Shown: positions 1 through 6,611 of the stretch, one piece after another | Numbering within the stretch: position 1 is the first letter of the stretch | Layout: each line of letters begins with the position of its first letter | Assembly (NCBI GenBank): GCA_051000755.1 | Contig: JBPCNZ010000148.1 | Coordinates: 1-14,816, forward strand | DNA length: 14,816 nucleotides | Source: JALZAH01 sp051000755 | GTDB taxonomy: Bacteria; Actinomycetota; Acidimicrobiia; Acidimicrobiales; Palsa-688 | Direction: 5' to 3' | The notes under the pieces: generated by a model | What the model saw: the letters and a program-made list of their open reading frames with translations, nothing else | Told to the model about the DNA's origin: nothing | Databases searched by the model: none | Translations under genes and position numbers: made by a program

Positions 1-176
1 CCGGGCGCCTGCGGTATCCCCACGACGCCCGGGTGTGGTCGCCAGCGGGCCAGACGGGCCGGAAAATCACACGACTGTTATTTCATGTCATCTCAAACGC
101 GCGCCGGTAGGTGGTCAGGGCACTAGCGGTACACCACAGTCCCACGCCGGCCAGTCGGTCAGCCCGGTTAACTCGG

Positions 177-205
177 TTGCTCCCCTGCACGGCAGTGGCC
201 ACACT
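177..205 (+). promoter_or_regulatory. Weak candidate leaderless promoter for the FMN-binding protein gene
   Basis: A TTGCTC hexamer (177-182) lies exactly 17 bases before CACACT (200-205), and the ATG at 214 follows 8 bases after the -10 candidate. No Shine-Dalgarno sequence precedes that ATG, so a leaderless transcript is plausible. The -35 matches the consensus only in its first three bases, so this is a weak call that rests mainly on spacing and on the same geometry at other genes in the window. Confidence 0.25.
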
Positions 206-213
206 CGGTGCCC

Positions 214-936
214 ATGACGGACTCGACGATCCCCGCCCCCCACACCGGTGATCTTGACCCCACCCGGCGCAGTCAGGTCCGCCGCCACCGCGACCGGGCC
301 AGCTACACGCTCGATCATGTCCATGCCATCCTCGACGAGGGATTCATCTGCCATGTCGCCTGTCATGACGAGGGCACGACGTGGATCATCCCCACCGCCT
401 ACGGTCGCCGGCGCGAAGAGCTCCTCCTGCACGGCGCGGCCGCCAACCACCTCTTCGCTGCTGTCGCCGCCGGCGCTCAGGTGGCGGTGACCGTGACCCT
501 GGTGGACGGGATGGTGCTGGCCCGCTCGACGTTCAGTCACTCGGTCAACTACCGATCGGTGGTGATCTTCGGGCAGGCGACGGCGATCACCGATCCCGAC
601 GCCAAAGTCGCGGCCCTCGAGGCCATCGTCGAGCACATGCTCCCCGGCCGTACCGGCGAAGCCCGCCCCCCGACCGCCACCGAGGTTCGCTCAACGACCG
701 TCTTGTCCCTGCCGATCACCGAGGCATCAGCCAAGATCCGCACGGGGCCGCCGCTCGACGGCGACGGACCCGACGGGGAGTTGGCCGTGTGGGCCGGCAC
801 CCTCCCGCTGCGGACCGTGGCCGGGCCTCCCCTCGACGCCCCTGACCTGCAAGCCGCGGGCGCCACCCGTGGTCCGGCAGAGTCGTGGGCCACCCAGCCT
901 CTCCGCTGGGACCCGGCCGAGCCCGAGACGCCGTAG
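214..936 (+). CDS. NimA-like FMN-binding protein, pyridoxamine 5'-phosphate oxidase family
   Basis: The predicted cytosolic protein has 240 residues. Its core (about residues 19-170) looks like the split-barrel flavin-binding fold of the NimA/COG3467 branch of the pyridoxamine-phosphate-oxidase superfamily. Recognisable stretches are SQVRRHRDRASY (20-31), FICHVACHDEGTTWIIPTAYG (44-64), LHGAAANHLF (72-81) and HSVNYRSVVIFGQA (109-122). Such proteins bind FMN or a related deazaflavin and often reduce small substrates, but no substrate can be assigned here. The ATG at 214 is preferred to the in-frame GTG at 208 because a possible -10 box at 200-205 would place the transcript start near 211-214. 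The Pro- and Gly-rich tail after about residue 175 is low in complexity. The gene stands alone: the nitrile operon has its own promoter downstream, so a functional link to it is not indicated. The family call is firm; the reaction is unknown. Confidence 0.85.
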   Translation: MTDSTIPAPHTGDLDPTRRSQVRRHRDRASYTLDHVHAILDEGFICHVACHDEGTTWIIPTAYGRRREELLLHGAAANHLFAAVAAGAQVAVTVTLVDGMVLARSTFSHSVNYRSVVIFGQATAITDPDAKVAALEAIVEHMLPGRTGEARPPTATEVRSTTVLSLPITEASAKIRTGPPLDGDGPDGELAVWAGTLPLRTVAGPPLDAPDLQAAGATRGPAESWATQPLRWDPAEPETP

Positions 937-957
937 CCGGATCCGCCCGTCTCCGTG

Positions 958-986
958 TTGACGTACTCGGGCGGGGCTCTTAGCCT
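958..986 (+). promoter_or_regulatory. Promoter of the amidase/nitrile hydratase operon
   Basis: TTGACG (958-963) and TAGCCT (981-986) are separated by exactly 17 bases. The -35 matches the sigma-70 consensus at five of six positions, and the -10 fits the actinobacterial TAnnnT pattern. The predicted transcript starts near 993, giving a leader of about 54 bases to the ATG at 1047. This is the best promoter in the window by consensus and spacing. No operator-like palindrome was recognised beside it. Confidence 0.55.
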
Positions 987-1033
987 TGCCGGGAAGGGGC
1001 CGACACCGCGTTGCGCCTTCCGAATGAGGTCGT

Positions 1034-1041
1034 GGGGGAGG
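1034..1041 (+). promoter_or_regulatory. Shine-Dalgarno site that sets the amidase start
   Basis: GGGGGAGG lies 5 bases before the ATG at 1047. It decides in favour of that ATG over the in-frame TTG at 1011, which has no ribosome-binding site. With this start the catalytic residues fall one position from those reported for the Rhodococcus nitrile-associated amidase. Confidence 0.7.
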
Positions 1042-1046
1042 TCCGC

Positions 1047-2603
1047 ATGGCTGTGCGCCCGCCGAGCAAGGACGAGGTTGCCGCCCTCGCCGCCTCCTTC
1101 GGGATGCAACCGAGCGACGAGGATCTGGCGACCTACACCGGGCTCGTCGAAGCATTTCTCGGTTCCTACACGGCGGTGGAGGAGCTCTACGCCGACATCG
1201 CCCCGGAGCCACCGGAGCGACCGTGGACCCGCCCCGAGCCGGCGGACAACCCGCTCGGGGCGTGGTACGTGCGGACCGAGATACGGGGAGCGGCGGACGG
1301 ACCCCTGGCCGGCTACCGGGTGGCCGTCAAGGACAACACCGCGGTCGCGGGAGTGCCGATGATGAACGGTTCCCACACCCTCGAAGGTTTCGTCCCCGGT
1401 CGCGACGCCACCATCGTGACCCGGCTGCTCGACGCTGGCGCCACCGTGGTGGGCAAGGCGGTCTGTGAGGACCTGTGCTTCTCGGGGGCCAGCCACACCT
1501 CGGTGACCGGTCCGGTGGGCAATCCCTGGGACCCGACCCGCACCGCCGGCGGCAGCTCCAGCGGGAGCGCGGCCCTGGTTGCCGCCGGTGAGGTCGAGAT
1601 CGCCACCGGAGGGGACCAGGGCGGATCGGTGCGCATCCCCACATCGTTCTGCGGCATCGTCGGCCACAAGCCCACCCACGGCCTGGTGCCCTACACCGGT
1701 GCATTCCCCATCGAGCTCACCATCGACCACCTGGGCCCGATCACCCGCAACGTCTCCGATGCCGCCCTGATGCTGCAGGTCATGGCCGGTCCCGATGGCA
1801 ACGACCCCCGCCAGCCCTCGGGGCTGGTCCCCGACGACTACGTGGGGGCTTTGAGTCGGGGCGCCGCCGGACTCCGCGTCGGGATCGTGGCCGAGGGCTT
1901 CGGATTCCCGGACCTGTCCGATCCGGGCGTGGACGACACGGTGCGCGCCGCGGCCCAGAGGCTGACCGAGGCGGGCATGGAGGTCGGCGAGGTCGAGGTG
2001 CCCTGGCACCGCCATGCCATGCACGTGTGGAACGTCATCGCCACCGACGGAGCGACCGTGCAGATGATCGACGGCGAGGGCTACGGCCACAACTGGGACG
2101 GCCTCTATGACCCCGAGCTCATTGCCTACTACGGCCGCCAGCGCCGCCAGGTGGCCGACCGGTGGTCCCCGACGGTGACCGCCGTGGCCCTCGCCGGCCG
2201 GTGGTCGATGGAGACCCTGCAGACCCGGCATTACGCCATGGCCCGCAACCTCGCCCTCGAAGTGCGCCGCCACTACGACCGGGCCCTGGAATCGTTCGAT
2301 GTCCTGGTCATGCCCACCCTGCCGATCACCGCCACCCCGTTGGTCCAGCCCTCGGATTCCCTGGAGGTCTCCGTCGGGCGGGCCTTGGAGATGATCGTCA
2401 ACACCGCCCCGTTCGACGTCAGCGGCCATCCGGCGACGAGCGTCCCGGCCGGGTTGGTGAACGGTCTGCCGGCCGGCCTGATGATCGTGGGCCGGCGCTT
2501 CGACGACGCCACCTGCCTGCGGGTGGCCCACGCATTCGAGCAACTCGTCGGCGGTTTTCCGGCCCCGCCGGCGCGCGACGTCACCGCCGGCGCGCCGCGC
2601 TGA
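1047..2603 (+). CDS. Amidase of the amidase-signature family, nitrile-hydratase-associated type
   Basis: The 518-residue serine hydrolase would convert the amide made by nitrile hydratase to a carboxylic acid and ammonia in the cytoplasm. The Ser-cisSer-Lys triad is visible: Lys95 in RVAVKDN, the cis-Ser170 in AGGSSSGS, and nucleophile Ser194 in GGDQGGSVRIP. Rhodococcus RhAmidase is about 521 residues with Lys96/Ser171/Ser195, so length and numbering agree almost exactly. The segment FCGIVGHKPTHGLVPYTG (201-218) is characteristic of the nitrile-operon amidases rather than of GatA. An N-terminal helical extension (about 1-75) matches the one that RhAmidase-type enzymes use for dimerisation. 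The gene is first in the operon, with its own promoter and a strong ribosome-binding site, and it stops 16 bases before the nitrile hydratase beta gene. The exact amide preference (aliphatic or aromatic) cannot be read from the sequence. Confidence 0.93.
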   Translation: MAVRPPSKDEVAALAASFGMQPSDEDLATYTGLVEAFLGSYTAVEELYADIAPEPPERPWTRPEPADNPLGAWYVRTEIRGAADGPLAGYRVAVKDNTAVAGVPMMNGSHTLEGFVPGRDATIVTRLLDAGATVVGKAVCEDLCFSGASHTSVTGPVGNPWDPTRTAGGSSSGSAALVAAGEVEIATGGDQGGSVRIPTSFCGIVGHKPTHGLVPYTGAFPIELTIDHLGPITRNVSDAALMLQVMAGPDGNDPRQPSGLVPDDYVGALSRGAAGLRVGIVAEGFGFPDLSDPGVDDTVRAAAQRLTEAGMEVGEVEVPWHRHAMHVWNVIATDGATVQMIDGEGYGHNWDGLYDPELIAYYGRQRRQVADRWSPTVTAVALAGRWSMETLQTRHYAMARNLALEVRRHYDRALESFDVLVMPTLPITATPLVQPSDSLEVSVGRALEMIVNTAPFDVSGHPATSVPAGLVNGLPAGLMIVGRRFDDATCLRVAHAFEQLVGGFPAPPARDVTAGAPR

Positions 2604-2619
2604 GGAAGGAGATGCGGCC

Positions 2620-3303
2620 ATGAATGGTGTCCATGACCTCGGGGGAACCGACGGGATGGGTCCTGTCGTCGTCGAGGATGACGAGCCGGTCTTCCACTCG
2701 GACTGGGAACGGGCGGCCTTCGCTTTCTTTGCCCTCTCCTTCCGGGCCGGCTTCTTCAATGTCGACCAGTTCCGTTACGGCATCGAGCAGATCCCGCCCG
2801 CCGAGTATCTGGCCTCGCGCTACTACGAGCACTGGCTGCACAGCGTCGAGCATGCTGCGGTCAAGGCGGGGGCCGTCGACCCCGATGAGCTGGAGGAGCG
2901 GACCCGCTACTACCTGGAGCATCCCGACGAGCCGTTGCCGGACCGCCAGGATCCCGAGCTGGTCAGCTTCGTCGAGGCGGCATCCAGCCACGGCGCCCCC
3001 GCTCGGCGGGATTCCGATGCCACCGCCAAGTTCCGCGTCGGTGATGCCGTCCGGGTGCTCAGTGACAGCCCTTTGGGCCACACCCGCCGGGCCCGCTACA
3101 TCCGGGGTAAGACCGGTGTGGTGGAGCGGGCCCATGGCACGTTCATCTATCCCGACAGCGCCGGCAACGGCGGCGATGCCGACGCCCAGCACGTCTACAC
3201 CGTGCGCTTCGAGGCCACCCAGCTCTGGGGCGCCGAGGCGGCGGACCCGAATGGCTCGGTGACGTTCGACGTCTGGGAGCCCTACCTGGAGAGTGAGGAC
3301 TGA
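2620..3303 (+). CDS. nthB: Nitrile hydratase beta subunit (cobalt type)
   Basis: This 227-residue protein is the beta subunit of nitrile hydratase, which pairs with alpha to form the active site that hydrates nitriles to amides. The start MNGVHDLGGTDGMGPV is the family signature. FRYGIEQIPPAEYLASRYYEHWL (51-73) contains the conserved Arg52 that contacts the oxidised cysteines of alpha. GHTRRARYIRGKTGVV (153-168) holds the second conserved arginine region, within an SH3-like C-terminal barrel (about 135-227) that ends FDVWEPYLE. The length is normal. AAGGAG at 2606-2611 is 8 bases before the ATG. The gene precedes alpha, the order typical of cobalt-type operons, and its stop is 1 base before the alpha ATG, so the two are probably translated in coupled fashion. 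Confidence 0.95.
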   Translation: MNGVHDLGGTDGMGPVVVEDDEPVFHSDWERAAFAFFALSFRAGFFNVDQFRYGIEQIPPAEYLASRYYEHWLHSVEHAAVKAGAVDPDELEERTRYYLEHPDEPLPDRQDPELVSFVEAASSHGAPARRDSDATAKFRVGDAVRVLSDSPLGHTRRARYIRGKTGVVERAHGTFIYPDSAGNGGDADAQHVYTVRFEATQLWGAEAADPNGSVTFDVWEPYLESED

Positions 3304-3304
3304 G

Positions 3305-3940
3305 ATGACCACGACACACGGTTCGCCGCTGCCCACATCGTTCACGCCGCGGCGGGAGGAGGAGATCGCGGCACGGGTCAAGGCCCTGGAGGCGATCCTC
3401 ATCGAGCGGGGGGTGATGAGTACCGAGGCGGTCGACCGCATCGCCGAGATCTACGAGAACGAGGTCGGTCCCCACCTCGGCGCCCGGGTGGTGGCCAAGG
3501 CCTGGAGTGATCCGGGGTTCCGTGAGCGCCTGCTCGCCGACGCGTCCGCGGTGTGCGCCGAGATGGGGATCGGCGGCCTGCAGGGCGAGGACATGGTCGC
3601 GGTTGCCGACACCGACACCGTGCATCACGTCATCGTCTGCACGCTGTGCTCGTGCTACCCGTGGCCGGTGCTGGGTCTGCCCCCGAACTGGTACAAGTAC
3701 CCCGCCTACCGGTCCCGGATCGTGCGCGAGCCGCGCACGGTCCTGCGCGACGATTTTGGCTACGACGTGGCGGACTCGGTGGAGATCCAGGTGTGGGATT
3801 CGAGCGCCGAGTTGCGCTACTGGGTGCTGCCCCAACGACCCGAGGGCACCGACGGGATGAGCGAGGAGGAGCTCGCCGCTCTGGTCACCCGGGACTGCAT
3901 GATCGGCGTCGGCGCCCCGCTGGCTCCCGGTCGTGGCTGA
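3305..3940 (+). CDS. nthA: Nitrile hydratase alpha subunit (cobalt type)
   Basis: The 211-residue metal-binding subunit carries the claw VCTLCSC at 111-117. Cys112, Cys115, Ser116 and Cys117 are the expected ligands; in known enzymes the second and third cysteines are oxidised to sulfinate and sulfenate. Thr113 and the following YPWPVLGLPPNWYK (118-131) mark the Co(III) class; iron enzymes have Ser at the Thr position and lack the Tyr. FGYDVADSVEIQVWDSSAELRY (151-172) is another family block. I prefer the ATG at 3305 to the in-frame GTG at 3293 because GAGGA at 3295-3299 sits 5 bases before it and it follows the beta stop by one base. Its own stop overlaps the start of the activator gene. Classification is secure; the nitrile range is unknown. 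Confidence 0.95.
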   Translation: MTTTHGSPLPTSFTPRREEEIAARVKALEAILIERGVMSTEAVDRIAEIYENEVGPHLGARVVAKAWSDPGFRERLLADASAVCAEMGIGGLQGEDMVAVADTDTVHHVIVCTLCSCYPWPVLGLPPNWYKYPAYRSRIVREPRTVLRDDFGYDVADSVEIQVWDSSAELRYWVLPQRPEGTDGMSEEELAALVTRDCMIGVGAPLAPGRG

Positions 3941-4331
3941 CGACCGGCGAGAGCGCGTCGAGCACCTCCTGGTCCAGCTGCCCCATCAGGAGGCGATCAG
4001 GCCGACGGATGGTGAGGTCGCCTTCGAGACAGCCTGGGAGATCCGGGCCTTCGCCTTGGCCGTGGCCGCCTACGAGGACGGCCGCTACGAGTGGACCGAG
4101 TTCCAGGAGGCCCTGGTCGACTCCATCAGACGATGGGAGGAGTCCGGCCAGCCGACCCCGTGGCGTTATTACGACCGGTGGTTGGAGGCGCTGGAGGAGG
4201 TGCTGGGTCGGGGCGGGGTGGTCACCGCCACCGAGGTCGACGAGCGCACCGCCGCGGTGCTGACCACGCCCCGCGACGCCCACCACCAACGGGCTCACCG
4301 CGAACCGGTCACCATCGACTCGCGACGATGA
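3933..4331 (+). CDS. Nitrile hydratase activator / cobalt-loading accessory protein (P14K/NhlE-like)
   Basis: The 132-residue protein resembles the N-terminal half of nitrile hydratase beta and belongs to the P14K/NhlE accessory family. In known systems this protein holds the alpha subunit while cobalt is inserted and the cysteines are oxidised, then exchanges alpha with beta. Diagnostic stretches are FETAWEIRAFALAVAAYEDG (about 31-50), YEWTEFQEALVDSI (52-65) and WRYYDRWLEALEEVLG (77-92). The C-terminal tail (about 107-132) is basic and His-rich, as in P14K, where the tail is flexible and needed for activity. The only plausible start is the GTG at 3933, which overlaps the alpha stop by 8 bases; no Shine-Dalgarno is evident, so translation is probably coupled. 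The last 37 bases overlap the end of the convergent transporter gene. No cobalt permease (NhlF) gene is present in the window. Confidence 0.9.
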   Translation: MADDRRERVEHLLVQLPHQEAIRPTDGEVAFETAWEIRAFALAVAAYEDGRYEWTEFQEALVDSIRRWEESGQPTPWRYYDRWLEALEEVLGRGGVVTATEVDERTAAVLTTPRDAHHQRAHREPVTIDSRR

Positions 4332-5935
4332 CCGCCTAGGTCGGGCTCACCCGCGGCCAGGACGGCTTGGCCGGGGCGGCTCGGCAACAGGACGGCGACG
4401 ACGACGGCGCCGAGGAGGCAGACCCCGCTGGCGACCCCGCAGGCGGCGTGCAGGCCGGAGAGGAACCCGCCCGTGACGGCGTGGCCGAAGGCGGCCTGGG
4501 TGGAGCCGGTGAGATGCGATACCGCCACCTGGCCGGCGCCGAAGCTGCTCCGGGCACTCCGCAAGGTGCCGACGGGAAGGTTGGGGAATGTCTTAGCGCT
4601 GAGATGATGGACGTAGAGGGTGGAGTACACGCTCCCGAGGACAGCCACGCCGAGGGTCCCGCCCACCTCACGGGTGGCGTCGTTGACGGCGGAGCCGGCG
4701 CCGGCCTGCTCGGGGCGGACGACGCCCATGATCGATTCGGTGGCCGACGCCGATGTCAGGCCCATGCCGAGGCCGAGGAGAACCATCTGGGCGGCGATGA
4801 CCTCGTAGCTGAGGGTGGCACCGGCCTGGCTGATCCACGCGAAGGCCGAGGCGAGGAAGACGAGCCCGCCGGCGACGACCGCCTTGTTGCCCACCCGGAC
4901 GGCCAGCTTGGTCCCGACCACCGACGCCACCGCGATGCTGGCCGCCACCGGCAGGATCCGGACACCGGTCGACAGCGGGCTGTAGCCCCGGAGCTGCTGG
5001 AAGTACTGGGTGATCAAGAAGATGAACCCGAAGAGGGAGAAGAAGGCCACCGTGACCGATCCGCTGGCCGCCGAGAAGCGCAGGTTGGTGAACAGGCGGA
5101 CATCGAGCATCGGTGCGTCACGCCGCTTTTCGGTCCGTGCGAAGGCGACGAACGCCACCGCCGCCACGACGAAACCGGCGAGGGTGCGGGCGCTCAGCCA
5201 TCCGTGGGATGGTGCCTCGATCACGGTGTAGACCAGCGATCCCAGGGCCACGATGGAAAGGCCCAGGCCGGCCTGGTCGAGCGGGGCCCGGCCGGGGACA
5301 CGGGAGCGGGGGACGACCAGCCACGTTCCCACCAGGGCCAGGGCTGCGACCGGGATCAGAGCCAGGAAGACCGAGCCCCACCAGAAGTGGTCCAGCAGGG
5401 CGCCGCCCGCCACCGGTCCGGCGGCCACACCGAGGCCGGTCACCGCCCCCCAGGCCCCGATGGCCTTGGCCCGGGCGCCCCGGTCGGGGAACGTGTTGGT
5501 GATGATCGACAGCGTCGTCGGATAGATGAGGGCCGCCGCCGCGCCCATGAAGAAGCGGACCGCGATCAGCTCGCCGGCGTTGGTGCAGAGGGCGGCGACG
5601 ACACTGGCCAGGGCAAACAGCGACAGGCCGGCGGCCAGCGTCTCCCGGCGGCCGTAGCGGTCGCCGAGGTTGCCGCCGGCCAGCACCAGGGCGGCGAACG
5701 CCAGGTTGTAACCGTCGACGACCCACTGCAGGGAGCTGGTGGGCGCCCCCAACTGGCGGTTGAGGGCCGGGAGGGCCACGTTGACGATGGTGGTGTCCAG
5801 ATTGATGGCGAAGGCTGCCACCAGCACCACGACGAGGACGACGACCGGGCGGGCGGCCTTGGACGAGGGCACAGCCTTTAATGTCGGCACAGCCTTGGGC
5901 GAGGGCACAGCCTTGGATGTTGGCACAGTCAACAT
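4295..5935 (-). CDS. DHA2-type MFS multidrug/solute antiporter, 14 TM
   Basis: The protein has about 546 residues and is an inner-membrane proton antiporter of the EmrB/QacA (DHA2) family. It has the D1 motif LDTTIVNVALP (46-56), motif A GNLGDRYGRR (88-97) and the antiporter motif C GAVTGLGVAAGPVAGG (163-178). About 14 hydrophobic segments are visible. It is divergent from a TetR regulator, which usually represses such an exporter and responds to its substrate. The start is uncertain. The ATG at 5935 is listed, and an in-frame GTG lies at 5941. A TTGACA-N18-GACAAT promoter would instead start transcription near 5926, where a GTG could act as a leaderless start. The N terminus before TM1 is built of four hexapeptide repeats of VP(T/S)xKA type. 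The 3' end overlaps the nitrile hydratase activator gene by 37 bases. Substrate unknown. Confidence 0.92.
   Translation of the reverse strand: MLTVPTSKAVPSPKAVPTLKAVPSSKAARPVVVLVVVLVAAFAINLDTTIVNVALPALNRQLGAPTSSLQWVVDGYNLAFAALVLAGGNLGDRYGRRETLAAGLSLFALASVVAALCTNAGELIAVRFFMGAAAALIYPTTLSIITNTFPDRGARAKAIGAWGAVTGLGVAAGPVAGGALLDHFWWGSVFLALIPVAALALVGTWLVVPRSRVPGRAPLDQAGLGLSIVALGSLVYTVIEAPSHGWLSARTLAGFVVAAVAFVAFARTEKRRDAPMLDVRLFTNLRFSAASGSVTVAFFSLFGFIFLITQYFQQLRGYSPLSTGVRILPVAASIAVASVVGTKLAVRVGNKAVVAGGLVFLASAFAWISQAGATLSYEVIAAQMVLLGLGMGLTSASATESIMGVVRPEQAGAGSAVNDATREVGGTLGVAVLGSVYSTLYVHHLSAKTFPNLPVGTLRSARSSFGAGQVAVSHLTGSTQAAFGHAVTGGFLSGLHAACGVASGVCLLGAVVVAVLLPSRPGQAVLAAGEPDLGGHRRESMVTGSR
5855..5926 (-). 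repeat. Four tandem 18-bp repeats at the 5' end of the DHA2 transporter gene
   Basis: Read on the - strand, four 18-base units run from 5926 to 5855, each with the form GTGCC(N6-7)AAGGC(T/C). They encode VPTSKA, VPSPKA, VPTLKA and VPSSKA. Units 1 and 3 share ACAT in the middle and units 2 and 4 share CCTCG. The array therefore also reads as a 36-bp duplication with 31 of 36 bases identical. Every unit begins with an in-frame GTG, so each could serve as a start codon. Confidence 0.85.
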
Positions 5936-5970
5936 TGTCACCCAGAAGTGTGGGCGGTGTCAACATGTTG
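5917..5970. promoter_or_regulatory. Overlapping divergent promoters with CAACAT/ATGTTG operator half-sites
   Basis: The - strand promoter for the transporter reads TTGACA (5963-5958), an 18-base spacer, then GACAAT (5939-5934), followed after 7 bases by GTG at 5926. On the + strand TTGTCA (5935-5940) lies 17 bases before TGTCAA (5958-5963), pointing to the tetR GTG at 5973. The two promoters occupy nearly the same DNA on opposite strands. Around them are an inverted repeat ATGTTG-N7-CAACAT (5917-5935) and a perfect palindrome CAACATGTTG (5961-5970). GTCAACAT occurs twice, 31 bases apart. Binding by the adjacent TetR protein is inferred from position. The tetR -10 is weaker than the transporter one. 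Confidence 0.5.
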
Positions 5971-5972
5971 GT

Positions 5973-6611
5973 GTGCATTCTTCTTCTCCTCCGTCCCGGG
6001 CCCGCTATCACCACGGCGATCTCCGCAACGCCCTGATCGATGCCGCCGTGGCCGGCGCCCGTCTGCACGGGCCCGACGCGGTGGTGCTGCGCGACGTGGC
6101 CCGCCAGGTCGGTGTCTCCCACAACGCCGGCTACCGCCATTTCGCCAGCCGTGACGATCTGCTCGCGGCCGTCGCCGCCCGGGGCCTGGCCGAGCTGGCT
6201 CAGGCCATGGAGACCGCCCTCGCCGCGGTCGCCCCCGGATCGGATCCGGCGGTCGTGGCTCGGGCCCGGCTGCGCGCCGTCGGGCGGGCCTATGTCACCT
6301 ACGCCATGAGCGAGTCGGGGATGTTCAGGACGATGTGGGCCGGCGCGGGTGACCCCAGCGCCCCCCCGGAGCCGGAAGCTCGCGGGGCCAGCGGCCTCGG
6401 GGCCTACCAGTTGCTCAACGAGGCCCTCGACGATCTGGTCAGGGTCGGGGCCCTCCCCGCCTCCCGGCGGCGCTACAGCGAGATCGCGGCGTGGTCGGCG
6501 GTCCACGGGCTGGCCAGCCTGGTCATCGACGGTCCCCTCGACCACCTCCCGGCCGCGGCGATCGACGGCGCCCTCGACCGGCTCTGCGACGTCGTCGACG
6601 CCGGCCTATGA
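5973..6611 (+). CDS. TetR-family transcriptional regulator with WHG-type C-terminal domain
   Basis: The 212-residue DNA-binding regulator has an N-terminal TetR domain beginning YHHGDLRNALIDAA (12-25). Its helix-turn-helix is AVVLRDVARQVGVSHNAGYRHF (36-57). The C-terminal half contains WSAVHGLASLVIDGPL (174-189), typical of the WHG ligand-binding class (TetR_C_33). The GTG at 5973 is chosen because it gives the usual length and lies just outside the overlapping divergent promoter; no clear Shine-Dalgarno is present, so the mRNA may be leaderless or nearly so. It is divergent from the DHA2 transporter, its most likely target, and presumably autoregulates. Its last 6 bases overlap the convergent aromatic hydroxylase gene, so it could also sense aromatic ligands, but that is only a guess from proximity. 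Confidence 0.92.
   Translation: MHSSSPPSRARYHHGDLRNALIDAAVAGARLHGPDAVVLRDVARQVGVSHNAGYRHFASRDDLLAAVAARGLAELAQAMETALAAVAPGSDPAVVARARLRAVGRAYVTYAMSESGMFRTMWAGAGDPSAPPEPEARGASGLGAYQLLNEALDDLVRVGALPASRRRYSEIAAWSAVHGLASLVIDGPLDHLPAAAIDGALDRLCDVVDAGL

Noticed and set aside
1..33. Inverted repeat CCGGGCG / CGCCCGG at the left edge
   Set aside because: The loop is 18 bases and the stem only 7, with no neighbouring gene end visible in the window, so a terminator cannot be supported.
1011..1046. An upstream TTG start for the amidase
   Set aside because: It lacks a ribosome-binding site, while the ATG at 1047 has GGGGGAGG at the right distance and gives family-like residue numbering.
549..2759. A 736-codon open frame on the - strand opposite the amidase
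   Set aside because: It is His/Gly/Arg-rich and matches no family. It mirrors the codon pattern of the well-supported amidase and FMN-protein genes, so it is a high-GC shadow.
4367..5881. A 504-codon + strand open frame opposite the DHA2 transporter
   Set aside because: Its composition (Gly, Asp, His, Arg) is that of antisense high-GC sequence, and the opposite strand encodes an unmistakable transporter.
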